11,552 nt of DNA from an uncultured Acidimicrobiaceae bacterium (GCA_947258635.1 CAMYJM010000041.1:1-11552), one strand, 5' to 3'; positions 1 to 10,280 are shown, counted from the stretch's first letter. The notes: generated from the letters alone by a model not told the origin. Translations and numbers: made by a program.

Positions 1-1097
1 TCGCTGTAGAAGCTGATCCGAGCTACCCAACCCGGTCCCGCCCTGTCGATGCCCCCGGTTGCTGCGCCGGGTCGCCAGCGGCGGTAGCCAACGGCACTTG
101 TGCCGATCACGAAGACGACCACGAGTGTGGACACGAGGGCGAATCCGGTCGGGGTGAATACCCGACTGCGGTACTGGGGCAGATACGCGCTGATGAGGTT
201 GAAGAACTCGGCCTCGAAGTCATCGAGGCGAATACCCATACGAGTTTCAAACGCCGTCTCGAACGATGCACCGTCGGCGATATCAATCATCAGGTCTGTC
301 GCGTCCCTGGGAGAGCTACCGTGTCCGTCATCGTCGATCAGGTACTCGACAGCAAGCTGAAACATCGGGTAGTAGAAACGTGCACCAGCCTCTGGGCCCG
401 TGATCTGGGAGTAGCTCCTCATCGAGATCGGACTGATTGTCCCGTAGTCGGCGGTCAGATCGTCCAGCTGGTCGAGTCCTCTGATGGCGCCGCCGGACGT
501 GCCCCCAGCTATCGCCTCGGGAAGCCCCTCGATGAACCACACATCAAATGGAGTGCTGTCGCGGCCCATGATCAGGTACTGGACGACATGGACGAGTTCA
601 TGCTTCAGTACGGGTGCAAAGCGACCGGCGTCGGTCTGTCGCTGTTCGTGGTCAGGGGACCACATGAGCAGACCGCCGTAGTAGGCCCGCCCCTCCCAAT
701 CCTGCGGGTGGTAGTCGTGGTAGGCATAGATGTCGATCTTGTCTTGGCCGGGAGGAAAACGAAACATCGTCCTCGGGTCGATTCGCATCTCCGCGATCGT
801 CTCCGCCAGCACCTTTTCGCTTACTTCCGCAACAGCCCTTCGTGCATGCAAACTGGCGGCATCGCTATAGACAACGAAGTTCTCGCTCTCGATGGGGCTC
901 CCGTCATGGGGCCAGGGGTGACGCACGTACCACGAACCGCTGGCAACCATCTCCTCAGATGGAGCCACATCGTCACCCGCCGACGACGCGGAACAACAGG
1001 AGACGAGAGCAACCAAGACCAAGACGCAGCATGCACCAACCAACGCGCTGGTGAATTCACGGACGGAGTTGAACACCTGTCGGGACTTTGTCCGCAT
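1..1097 (-). CDS. Membrane-anchored HExxH metallopeptidase, Peptidase-MA-like (3' end outside window)
   Basis: Seen: an open frame of 365 codons from an ATG at 1097 that is still open at the left edge, so the C-terminus is missing. Residues 166-170 read HELVH. Glu190 follows in WFIEG, giving the HExxH plus downstream-Glu zinc-ligand pattern of gluzincins. The spacing and the W-x-x-E-G-L-x-E context resemble the Peptidase MA family (PF13485-like). The N-terminus is basic, then hydrophobic (about 16-33), and ends in LVSC, a plausible lipobox with Cys34 lipidated. A second hydrophobic segment lies at about 318-338, followed by an Arg-rich tail. Inferred: the protease domain (about 60-310) faces outside the membrane, held at both ends. 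The start is uncertain. The frame is open back to 1250 and encodes a further hydrophobic stretch just upstream of this ATG. Alternatives are ATG 1124 or GTG 1151, and none has a good ribosome binding site. The substrate is unknown. It lies downstream of the broken SRPBCC gene on the same strand. Confidence 0.75.
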   Translation of the reverse strand, partial: MRTKSRQVFNSVREFTSALVGACCVLVLVALVSCCSASSAGDDVAPSEEMVASGSWYVRHPWPHDGSPIESENFVVYSDAASLHARRAVAEVSEKVLAETIAEMRIDPRTMFRFPPGQDKIDIYAYHDYHPQDWEGRAYYGGLLMWSPDHEQRQTDAGRFAPVLKHELVHVVQYLIMGRDSTPFDVWFIEGLPEAIAGGTSGGAIRGLDQLDDLTADYGTISPISMRSYSQITGPEAGARFYYPMFQLAVEYLIDDDGHGSSPRDATDLMIDIADGASFETAFETRMGIRLDDFEAEFFNLISAYLPQYRSRVFTPTGFALVSTLVVVFVIGTSAVGYRRWRPGAATGGIDRAGPGWVARISFYS

Positions 1098-1250
1098 CCC
1101 CACCAGTATGACGATGAAGATCATCAAGTACACGAAGAACAATGCGCCCACGAAAGCTGCAGCTCTCCTCAAGAGACCGGTTCGCTCATCCAATACAGCA
1201 CCACTGGGGTCACAGCGGCCGGGCGGGCCGGTGTTGGGTCCGGCGAGGTT

Positions 1251-1722
1251 CTAGCGAGGTAGAGCCGGGTCGGCCGATGCTGCCAGCAGAACGGAGAGTT
1301 GGGCCCATCGCCGCTGCCGGTAGCGGAAGACCCGCGTGAACGCGGCGACCACCGCAGTGAGGATCCCGGCGTCGATTTCGATACGGTCCTCACAGCGGCA
1401 GCGGTCGTCGCCGAGAGGCTCCACGGTGATGTAGTGCCTCCGGGTGCGGATCACTCCACCGCGCTCCTCGGTGAGCAGCTTCATGCCGACGTCGTCGATG
1501 CTCCCAATCTCAATCGTGTGCTAGGAGATGCGGATGAGTCGGAACAACAGGACCCAACCGATGATCCTGTCTCCCGGCCGCCATGGGCCCGGATGCCGCT
1601 CGACGGCGGGGCAGCGAAGCATTGCACCGGCGACGTGGACGAAGGCTTCGCGCCTCCGCACAGCAGCCCAGACGACAGCTGCGGGTGCCGGCAGTTGCCG
1701 TCTCAATGGTGACGGACTTCAT
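1251..1722 (-). pseudogene. SRPBCC/START-like domain gene, interrupted by an amber codon and a probable frameshift
   Basis: Seen: two halves lie in one reading frame, separated by a single TAG at 1521-1523. The first half, from a TTG at 1706, reads RRQLPAPAAVVWAAV and continues to FRLIRIS. After the stop the frame resumes as HTIEIGSIDDVG and runs through ITVEPLGDD, DRIEIDAG and the closing helix FRYRQRRWAQL to a stop at 1251-1253. Family knowledge: an LPAPxxxVWxAV start, an ITVEP-DRIEIDAG strand pair and an RQRRW C-terminal helix are typical of small actinobacterial SRPBCC proteins of about 150 residues, which bind hydrophobic ligands in a helix-grip fold. The ATG at 1722 encodes MKSVT and would join RRQLPAP if one base (near 1707) were removed, so the natural start was probably 1722. 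With both lesions repaired the product would be about 156 aa. Alternatives are a sequencing error, or two short peptides started at TTG 1706 and ATG 1484. The ligand is unknown. Confidence 0.65.
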
Positions 1723-2279
1723 GAGTCCAGGATTCCAGTAGCACTCACACAATGGCAGGCGGCACGAACAGGCTCGGTTCGGGCGACGGATTCGCTTGCG
1801 TGTTCGCGTCGTCGCTTCCGAGGTGGGCACCCGACCGTCTCTTGACACGACGCCACAGCCGGGGACGAATATCGGTCTGAGCGGCGCCAATGGCCCCCGA
1901 GGACCGCTCTACGAAATCCCGAGGCGATGTCGCATACGAGGCAGCCGTTGCGCCTCGAGGATCTTCAGCGCACGCCCGACGTAGACTCCCATCCTCTGAG
2001 GGGAACCCGTTGGCTCGTGCCAACCACAGCCACGCTCGAGCCGCACAGATCGCCCACTCCCTGGAGCGATATCGAGCAGCCACCAGGGCTCAGTATCCGG
2101 CAGTCGGTGCGAGCTCTCCCGTTATCTGGATGGAGCCGTGCCGCTCTCTGCCGCCGATGTCGACGCTCGGGCGACAGTAGCTCGGCGCCAGGTCAGGCCG
2201 CAGCGAACTCACGGCTCCAGAGTCAAGTCACCCGGCGCAGTTCCGATACTGTGGGGTGGAACCGGTTCTCGAGGTTGAT
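1723..2279. other. 557-base stretch with no supportable gene
   Basis: All six frames contain only short or overlapping open stretches. Their translations are rich in Arg, Ser and Pro and show no recognisable family, hydrophobic pattern or convincing ribosome binding site. The longest are a minus-strand frame at 1745-2083 and a plus-strand frame that runs from 1927 into the next gene. Since it lies directly upstream of a decayed SRPBCC gene, it may be the remains of further decayed coding sequence, but no homology is visible to me. The right end holds the likely promoter of the GT87 gene. Confidence 0.5.
2245..2250 (+). promoter_or_regulatory. Candidate -10 box of the GT87 gene
   Basis: The hexamer GATACT would place transcription start near 2256-2258, about 23 bases before the chosen ATG. 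No convincing -35 element is seen, which is common in actinobacteria. If transcription begins exactly at 2256, the in-frame GTG there could serve as a leaderless start. By eye only. Confidence 0.3.
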
Positions 2280-3479
2280 ATGGATCAGTCGACTGCGTCG
2301 CCGGTGTCGTCGCGGCGGCACTTTCGGCTCAACGTGCTTCCCCTGGCGGCGCTGGCAACGCTGGCCGCCGTGGCGTTCGTTGGAGCTTTGATCGCACCCG
2401 ACGACACCGGCCAGCTGGGGGGCGACTTCCCATCCTTCTACGCGGCCGGGTCGATCGTTGCGGACGGTGGTTACGAGAGCCTTTACGACCCCGTCGTACA
2501 ACGAGCGGCCCAAGAAGGCCTCATCGAAAACGATGGGGGATACCTCTTCTTCGCCTACCCGCCATTTGTGGCCACCGGCTACTCGTGGCTCGCTCCCCTG
2601 GGCTACCGGGTGGCCTACATCGTCCAAATGGCCCTGATGGCGGCGGCGGCCGCGGGCACCGTCCTCCTGCTGCGTCCGATGAGCTCGCTGGTGCAGCGCT
2701 ATCCGGCGGCGGTGATCGCCGTTGCCGTCTTGTTCCAACCGCTGCTCGTTTCGCTCATCGGCGGTCAGAACACCGCGCTGACGATGCTCCTCGTCGCCGG
2801 AGCCGCCCGGGCCGAGTTCTCGGGTTACCCCGTCCTCGCCGGGGTGGCGGTCGGCCTACTCGCATACAAGCCTCAGTACGGGGTGCCCTTGGCTCTCATC
2901 GTCGCCCTCGGCGGGCGCTGGCGCGTCGTGGCCGGCATTGCCGGCACCTGGGCCGGGCTCTATCTGGCGGGGGTGGCGGCGCTCGGGTGGGGCTGGGTTG
3001 GGCCGTGGTGGGAGCAGGCAACCGCGTTTCGCGACGTCAACGCATCGGTCAACGGCGACTTGTTCGTCTCTTTGCCGGGGTTCCTCGAGTACCTCACCGG
3101 GATGGGCAGTGGCGCCGGGCGGCTCCTCGGCGTTGCCATCGGAGGTGGCGGTCTCCTCGCCATGGCCTGGTTGTGGCGGCGTTCCGGCTCCCCGGCGGCC
3201 CGCTACGCCATCGCCGGCCTCGGTCTAGTGCTGATTGCCCCGCAGGCGCTGTTCTACGAAGCAGGGCTCGGTGTGGTCACCCTGCTGCTCATTGCAGATC
3301 TCGACGGGCGCGTGATGCGGGTAGCTTGGGGAGCGTGGATCGCCGGCTGGCTCTACGTGGTCACCGAACCGGCGCTCAACACGACGGTTCTCGTCCTGGC
3401 GCTGGCGGTGATCATGGCAGCGGCACTGGCCGTGGCCGGCCCGACGTCCGCTCGGCCTCTGCCGGAGAGCCCGGCGTGA
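2280..3479 (+). CDS. GT87 (DUF2029) family integral-membrane glycosyltransferase
   Basis: Predicted role, from the family: GT-C fold enzymes of GT87 (such as mycobacterial PimE and Rv2181) transfer a sugar, usually mannose, from a polyprenyl-phosphate donor to a glycolipid or polysaccharide on the outer face of the plasma membrane. Seen: 399 residues and about ten hydrophobic segments. The first (about 20-39) is followed by a loop with GGDFPSFYAAG; Asp49 sits where GT-C enzymes place the catalytic acid. Family-typical LYDP (68-71), AYPP (92-95), GQN (162-164) and KPQ (197-199) follow. The ATG at 2280 is chosen because GAGGT at 2271-2275 lies 4 bases upstream; a GTG at 2256 would add eight residues but has no ribosome binding site. 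The gene stands alone between the gene-free stretch and uvrA, 108 bases upstream of uvrA on the same strand. The exact sugar and acceptor cannot be read from the sequence. Confidence 0.85.
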   Translation: MDQSTASPVSSRRHFRLNVLPLAALATLAAVAFVGALIAPDDTGQLGGDFPSFYAAGSIVADGGYESLYDPVVQRAAQEGLIENDGGYLFFAYPPFVATGYSWLAPLGYRVAYIVQMALMAAAAAGTVLLLRPMSSLVQRYPAAVIAVAVLFQPLLVSLIGGQNTALTMLLVAGAARAEFSGYPVLAGVAVGLLAYKPQYGVPLALIVALGGRWRVVAGIAGTWAGLYLAGVAALGWGWVGPWWEQATAFRDVNASVNGDLFVSLPGFLEYLTGMGSGAGRLLGVAIGGGGLLAMAWLWRRSGSPAARYAIAGLGLVLIAPQALFYEAGLGVVTLLLIADLDGRVMRVAWGAWIAGWLYVVTEPALNTTVLVLALAVIMAAALAVAGPTSARPLPESPA

Positions 3480-3542
3480 CGGGCGATTGCCGCGGCCGCC
3501 ACAGGCGCACTACGCACGTGTAATTCCGTCACAGGGGCCGGG

Positions 3543-3548
3543 TAGACT
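3543..3548 (+). promoter_or_regulatory. Candidate -10 box of uvrA
   Basis: TAGACT fits the actinobacterial TAnnnT -10 pattern and would put transcription start near 3555. That is about 33 bases before the uvrA GTG and just upstream of the LexA-type box. No clear -35 hexamer is visible 16-18 bases upstream. Judged by eye. Confidence 0.4.
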
Positions 3549-3563
3549 CACCGTGGTCCGGGA

Positions 3564-3575
3564 GAACGCAGGTTC
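3564..3575 (+). promoter_or_regulatory. LexA/SOS box (GAAC-N4-GTTC) in the uvrA leader
   Basis: The sequence GAAC GCAG GTTC is a perfect dyad matching the GAAC-N4-GTTC LexA (DinR) operator core of Gram-positive bacteria. The G at 3576 also matches the extended CGAAC-N4-GTTCG form; the base before the left arm is A, not C. It ends 12 bases before the uvrA start and 2 bases before its ribosome binding site (GGAGGG, 3578-3583). It lies just downstream of the candidate -10 box. Bound LexA there would block initiation or early elongation, so uvrA is predicted to be induced by DNA damage. Confidence 0.75.
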
Positions 3576-3587
3576 GCGGAGGGCGTA

Positions 3588-6410
<2,823 letters not shown>

Positions 6411-6429
6411 GCCCTCCGTTACGGCTCGA

Positions 6430-9400
6430 TCAGCCGCCCCGGCAGAGCATCTCTCCATCCAGCCAAGATCGGATCTCGGCAAGCGCCTTGACGTTCTCTG
6501 CGATGCCCAGCTGGTCGCGGAGATCGTCGAGCGACTCTCCCGACAGCGTCCATCCGAGAGGCGCCTGGACGCCGGGGTGGGCTCGGGTGACGAGCCGAGC
6601 GTACCGGCTGGTGACGGGCGCCGGGCCGTCCTCCGTTTGCAGGGCGATCGCGACCTCGCTTCCGGCAACCGTGAAGGGGTGTTCAAAGGCCAGAGCCGCC
6701 TCGGCGCGCGCCGCCGTGATTCCTGATGACGAATTGAATGCCGTCAGCAGCGGCACCAGGAACTCACGCGGCACCGCCTCATTACCCGTCACCGACGGGC
6801 TCTCGTACCCGTTGTCGATGTGGAGCATGAACGGCACTACGCACGATTCCGCGCCCCCCGTGTTGTACTGCTCCACCCACCCGGCGAGGGCTTCCCACGC
6901 ATTGAGGAGCGTACCGGCCCCGGAGCCTTCGAGGTAGCCGCCGTCGACAACGAAAACGGCGCCCGACCTGGTTCCCTCACAGGAGCGATCGGGGTCCGCC
7001 GCGATCCGCCCGGCCACCGACACGACGGGGAATCTTGCGGACATCCCGGCGGCCGTTGAGAGAGCGACATCATCGCCGGGGCACAGGAAGTCGGCCAAGT
7101 CGTGGGTGGCTCCAAGGACACCCGTCGTCGGGGCCGTGCTGTCGTCCGCCCCAGCACAACTGGGCACCTCGGGCGAGCCCCCATTGGCGTTGAGAGCGGA
7201 GACGTTCACGCGGCATCCGTCGTTGACGCTCGTGCCGTTGAATATAACGGGTGGTGTGCTCGTGGCCCACAGCTCGTTGATCCCGCGGCGCAACCCGCTC
7301 ACGTTGTCCGGCCACGAAGCTTCCCAGGCGCGTTCCATCACTTCCGCCCGGTTGCTGATCCCGGTTCCGAAGCCGATGAGGGATCGAGGGATGTCGACGA
7401 AGAACAGCCAACCGATGGCTGCCGCCAGGTAGTCGTCCCCCAGAGCATCGTCGACCCATGTGTTCGATCCCTCGGATCCTTCGAAGCCATCGAGGAGGTG
7501 TGCCAGGTACTCGGCCATGCCCAGCGATCCGCCCGATACGCCGCTCATGAGTGCGACTCGATGGACCGGAGGGGTCCCCGGCCGTTCGCGCCCACACGGT
7601 TCGTTGCCTTCCGTGGTGCCCTCGAACACACAGTCGAGCACGAACGACGTCCAGGCGGCGGCCCGCAGGCCGCCTCCCGAGCTCGACACGAGCAGGAGCG
7701 GCACGACGGGTCGGTCGACCGATATGGGGCCGGGGGAGCCCCCGACGTCGGGAGTGGTGTTGCTGAGGTTGTTCGCAGCCCACCGGCGCCAGACGTCGTC
7801 GAAATCGAGATTGGTCATCGCTTGATCACCATTTCTCTTCACCCTGATGTCGTTGAAGCGCTGGTCGATGACGGCCGGTGCGAGGAGCAGCCAGAGCGCC
7901 AGCAGAAAGACAACGGGGGTGCGTTTGATCCCGAACGCGGCAAGTATGCGCGGGGGCCTGGTGAGCTCTGCAAACCGCACGGCGCCGGCGCCGAGCAGCG
8001 TGAAGACCATCATTGCTATGACGATCATCCCGATTGTGCCAATCTGCGGCGCCAACGAGATCGGGTCCAGGTAGAACGCCAGGACGACGGCCGCCATGGC
8101 GAAACCGGCAGTGATTACGAATGGTTGGGCCCATGCGGGGGAGAGGTACTGTCGGGACAATCGATTCACGAGCGAGGTGCGCTCATACGAGTTGAAGAAG
8201 GCCATCGATCCGTACGAGAACGTGATCCCGGCGAATGCCAGCGCGGTGGGAGACAGCTCGCGGTCGCCGGCGACGAGCATCACAAGGGCCGTAATGAGCA
8301 CGGTGCCGGCGAATCCGGCCTCGAGGGCGCCCATCGTCGCTGTAGTCCGGGTGGCGATACGCCACAGTCCGATTGCCGGCGGAACCAGCGCAAAGAAGAG
8401 CCACCAGTCCTCGTTGTTGGCGTACGCGACGGACGACGCGGCGGCTTTGACGACGGCGATGCCGATTATCAAGTACACCGCGGCGCCGAGAATACGAGTC
8501 AGGCGGCGGCGCATTTGCACGCTCACCGGGCGGTCGCCGCGAACGTAGGGCGCCGGCGGCAGCGCCAATCCGAACAGCCACAGCACCAGGACGAAGATCG
8601 CCGGCACGACCAGTCCCCGGCCCACGTTGAGCCCCAGCCCAACCAGCAGCTGCAGCCCGGCCAGGGCGATCACGAGAGCCGCGGCAAAACGGCCGACCGT
8701 GGGAGCCCCGGCAGTGAATGGGATCCGCAGCCGGGCTGGCAGCAGGTCGAGACCCTGTTCGGCTCGTTCCCAATGTCGATGCTGGAGCCGCAGGTTGGTC
8801 ACCGCAGTCCAGCGCACCAGCATCGAGAGCACGGTGGCGAGCCCGACGGTGATCACCGTGTGGCTCACACGCCATCCTCGAATGACGTCGGCGGTCTGCG
8901 GCGACGCCAGCACAACGATGCCGAACAGGGCCAGCAACAGGATCTCCGACCGAACCGCCAGCAGGGCCTGGCGCAAGCGCCGGGTGGGGGCGTCCCACAG
9001 CGCGACCAGCAGCAGCGATGCGGCGGCGAGGGCCCCCAAGCCGACGGTGCGCGCAATGGCGAAGAACCAGAGGAGCCGGACGTTTGCGTTCGTCAGGTCG
9101 GCCGGACGGTTCCACGCCGCATCCATGACGTACCAGGTGAACAGGTTCTTGCCGACGTCCAGCGTTGCCGTGGCAATGAGCACGACGAGGCCCGTCAGCG
9201 TGACGAGCTCGAATGCCCGCCGCATGCTCGAGTCTTCCTCGTGCTGAAGGCGATGCCGCCACGCATATGCGGCAAGGGCCGCCCCTAAGACGAGGTAAGC
9301 GGGGATGGTGGCGATCGTGTCCAGAACGGCGTGCGCGGTGACTACGTCGTAGGCGGATCCGAACTGTGCTCCAACGGCCTCGGTGTAATCCTGCCAGGAC

Positions 9401-10191
9401 GTCACCCGCTCGATCACGATCCCCGGTTTTTGTGAGAGGTCGAACTCGCTGATGGCAGCGAGGCCGCCGATACCGACTGAGGGGTCCCCCGGCGGGTGCA
9501 TGCCGCGCAACAGCGCGTCGAACTGGCTCAGCACGACCTGAACCACGAGTGCGGTAACCGACGCAAAAGCCAATACGTGCGGTGCCCGCGGAGGCCGGCC
9601 GTCCGAGTCGTCCATCAGGGCCCGATTGGCCCAGGCGGGAAGCCGGCCGGAGCTCAGGTAGCGAACGCCGCGCTGATGCAGCTCATCGCGGATCCAAAAG
9701 ACCGGCACTGCCAGGAGGGCGAAGGTACCGGCGATGACCAGCACGAACCAGACGATATCGGGCTGCTCGCCGAACCGCGCCCATTCGCGCGTGTAAGAAA
9801 GCACGATGGTCAAGACAGCGCCCCACTGGGCCGCCCGGGCGCTTCCTGAGGCAAACCGACGCGTTGCCAACCGGGTCGCCAGGTAGCTGTCGGAGTCAGG
9901 AGCCGGAGTGCCGAAGCGCGCCGCGGCGGTTCGGAGCCGGTTGGCAACAGGGATGACTGCCAACGCCCATGCCGGCGCAATCAGGTCGGCGATCACCTCA
10001 CACTCGCCAACGCCCCACGGCAGCTTGGCGAGGACACACGTCGACTTCTGCACGAACTCGAACTGGGAGAAGATCGAAACTGCGATCGGAACCGACACGC
10101 CCAACCCGAAGCGCCGCCGGGGCGTGAACCATGATGCCAGTCGACCGCCTGCGCGGCGTCTCCGGCGGTTCCAAAAGCCGCGATGGGACAC
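6430..10191 (-). CDS. Giant polytopic membrane protein with C-terminal patatin-like phospholipase domain
   Basis: Seen: 1253 residues from the GTG at 10191. A basic N-terminus (RRRRR near residue 10) precedes about 18-19 hydrophobic segments to about residue 775. A linker leads to a patatin-type hydrolase: oxyanion loop GGGLR (839-843), nucleophile elbow GVSGG with Ser886, a family-like LSTAAGMSARFPV stretch (1044-1056), and the dyad aspartate in DGG (1083-1085). Family knowledge: patatins use a Ser-Asp dyad to cleave fatty acyl groups from phospholipids or related esters. Both catalytic residues are present, so activity is expected; the substrate is unknown. Eight cysteines (854, 866, 993, 1012, 1037, 1071, 1117, 1250) lie in the catalytic part, hinting at disulfides and an extracytoplasmic location (inference). 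The start is chosen because AGGAGG at 10198-10203 lies six bases before GTG 10191. An in-frame GTG at 10206 would add five residues but overlaps that site. Its end converges on uvrA, and it is divergent from the acyltransferase gene. The membrane part's function is not recognised. Confidence 0.88.
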   Translation of the reverse strand: MSHRGFWNRRRRRAGGRLASWFTPRRRFGLGVSVPIAVSIFSQFEFVQKSTCVLAKLPWGVGECEVIADLIAPAWALAVIPVANRLRTAAARFGTPAPDSDSYLATRLATRRFASGSARAAQWGAVLTIVLSYTREWARFGEQPDIVWFVLVIAGTFALLAVPVFWIRDELHQRGVRYLSSGRLPAWANRALMDDSDGRPPRAPHVLAFASVTALVVQVVLSQFDALLRGMHPPGDPSVGIGGLAAISEFDLSQKPGIVIERVTSWQDYTEAVGAQFGSAYDVVTAHAVLDTIATIPAYLVLGAALAAYAWRHRLQHEEDSSMRRAFELVTLTGLVVLIATATLDVGKNLFTWYVMDAAWNRPADLTNANVRLLWFFAIARTVGLGALAAASLLLVALWDAPTRRLRQALLAVRSEILLLALFGIVVLASPQTADVIRGWRVSHTVITVGLATVLSMLVRWTAVTNLRLQHRHWERAEQGLDLLPARLRIPFTAGAPTVGRFAAALVIALAGLQLLVGLGLNVGRGLVVPAIFVLVLWLFGLALPPAPYVRGDRPVSVQMRRRLTRILGAAVYLIIGIAVVKAAASSVAYANNEDWWLFFALVPPAIGLWRIATRTTATMGALEAGFAGTVLITALVMLVAGDRELSPTALAFAGITFSYGSMAFFNSYERTSLVNRLSRQYLSPAWAQPFVITAGFAMAAVVLAFYLDPISLAPQIGTIGMIVIAMMVFTLLGAGAVRFAELTRPPRILAAFGIKRTPVVFLLALWLLLAPAVIDQRFNDIRVKRNGDQAMTNLDFDDVWRRWAANNLSNTTPDVGGSPGPISVDRPVVPLLLVSSSGGGLRAAAWTSFVLDCVFEGTTEGNEPCGRERPGTPPVHRVALMSGVSGGSLGMAEYLAHLLDGFEGSEGSNTWVDDALGDDYLAAAIGWLFFVDIPRSLIGFGTGISNRAEVMERAWEASWPDNVSGLRRGINELWATSTPPVIFNGTSVNDGCRVNVSALNANGGSPEVPSCAGADDSTAPTTGVLGATHDLADFLCPGDDVALSTAAGMSARFPVVSVAGRIAADPDRSCEGTRSGAVFVVDGGYLEGSGAGTLLNAWEALAGWVEQYNTGGAESCVVPFMLHIDNGYESPSVTGNEAVPREFLVPLLTAFNSSSGITAARAEAALAFEHPFTVAGSEVAIALQTEDGPAPVTSRYARLVTRAHPGVQAPLGWTLSGESLDDLRDQLGIAENVKALAEIRSWLDGEMLCRGG

Positions 10192-10197
10192 GAGCTT

Positions 10198-10203
10198 CCT
10201 CCT
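10198..10203 (-). promoter_or_regulatory. Ribosome binding site deciding the patatin-gene start
   Basis: On the minus strand AGGAGG is followed by six bases and then GTG at 10191. This is a near-ideal Shine-Dalgarno site and spacing, so the longer reading from GTG 10206, which would translate through this site, is less likely. Confidence 0.7.
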
Positions 10204-10210
10204 CACGGCG

Positions 10211-10216
10211 AGACTA
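10211..10216 (-). promoter_or_regulatory. Candidate -10 box of the patatin gene
   Basis: On the minus strand TAGTCT fits TAnnnT and would start transcription near 10204, immediately before the AGGAGG ribosome binding site. Alternatively, a leaderless start at GTG 10206 could be used. No clear -35 element is seen. Confidence 0.3.
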
Positions 10217-10221
10217 CCGAC

Positions 10222-10268
10222 CTGCGCGTGGGGAGCGCAGTCGTCCCTTGCGAAGGGCGCCAGGCGCC
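10222..10268. repeat. Cluster of three adjacent inverted repeats between divergent genes
   Basis: Three exact dyads lie side by side: CTGCGC-N7-GCGCAG (10222-10240), CCCTT-GCG-AAGGG (10245-10257) and GGCGCC-A-GGCGCC (10256-10268). They fill the middle of the 119-base gap between the patatin and acyltransferase starts, where a shared operator would sit. High GC raises the chance of short palindromes, so a regulatory role is inferred only from position and density. Confidence 0.4.
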
Positions 10269-10280
10269 GGGAGAGATGTC

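Noticed and set aside
321..1262. A 313-codon plus-strand open frame at the left end
   Set aside because: The opposite strand carries the HELVH metallopeptidase with signal and membrane segments. The plus-strand reading has no such features.
1521..1523. Amber codon as a recoded sense codon
   Set aside because: TAG ends uvrA at its expected length in this window, no recoding signal is evident next to the codon, and a second lesion in the same gene points to decay instead.
1766..1780. GAAC and GTTC half-sites in the gene-free stretch
   Set aside because: The spacer is seven bases instead of four and no repair gene follows, so it is not a LexA box.
6422..6436. Hairpin CGGCT-N5-AGCCG between the convergent uvrA and patatin stops
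   Set aside because: The stem has only five pairs and there is no T-run on either side, so it is not convincing as a terminator.
7102..9288. A 728-codon open frame on the plus strand opposite the patatin gene
   Set aside because: It is a shadow of the membrane domain: composition is rich in Arg, Gln, Gly and His, low in hydrophobics, with no recognisable motif.
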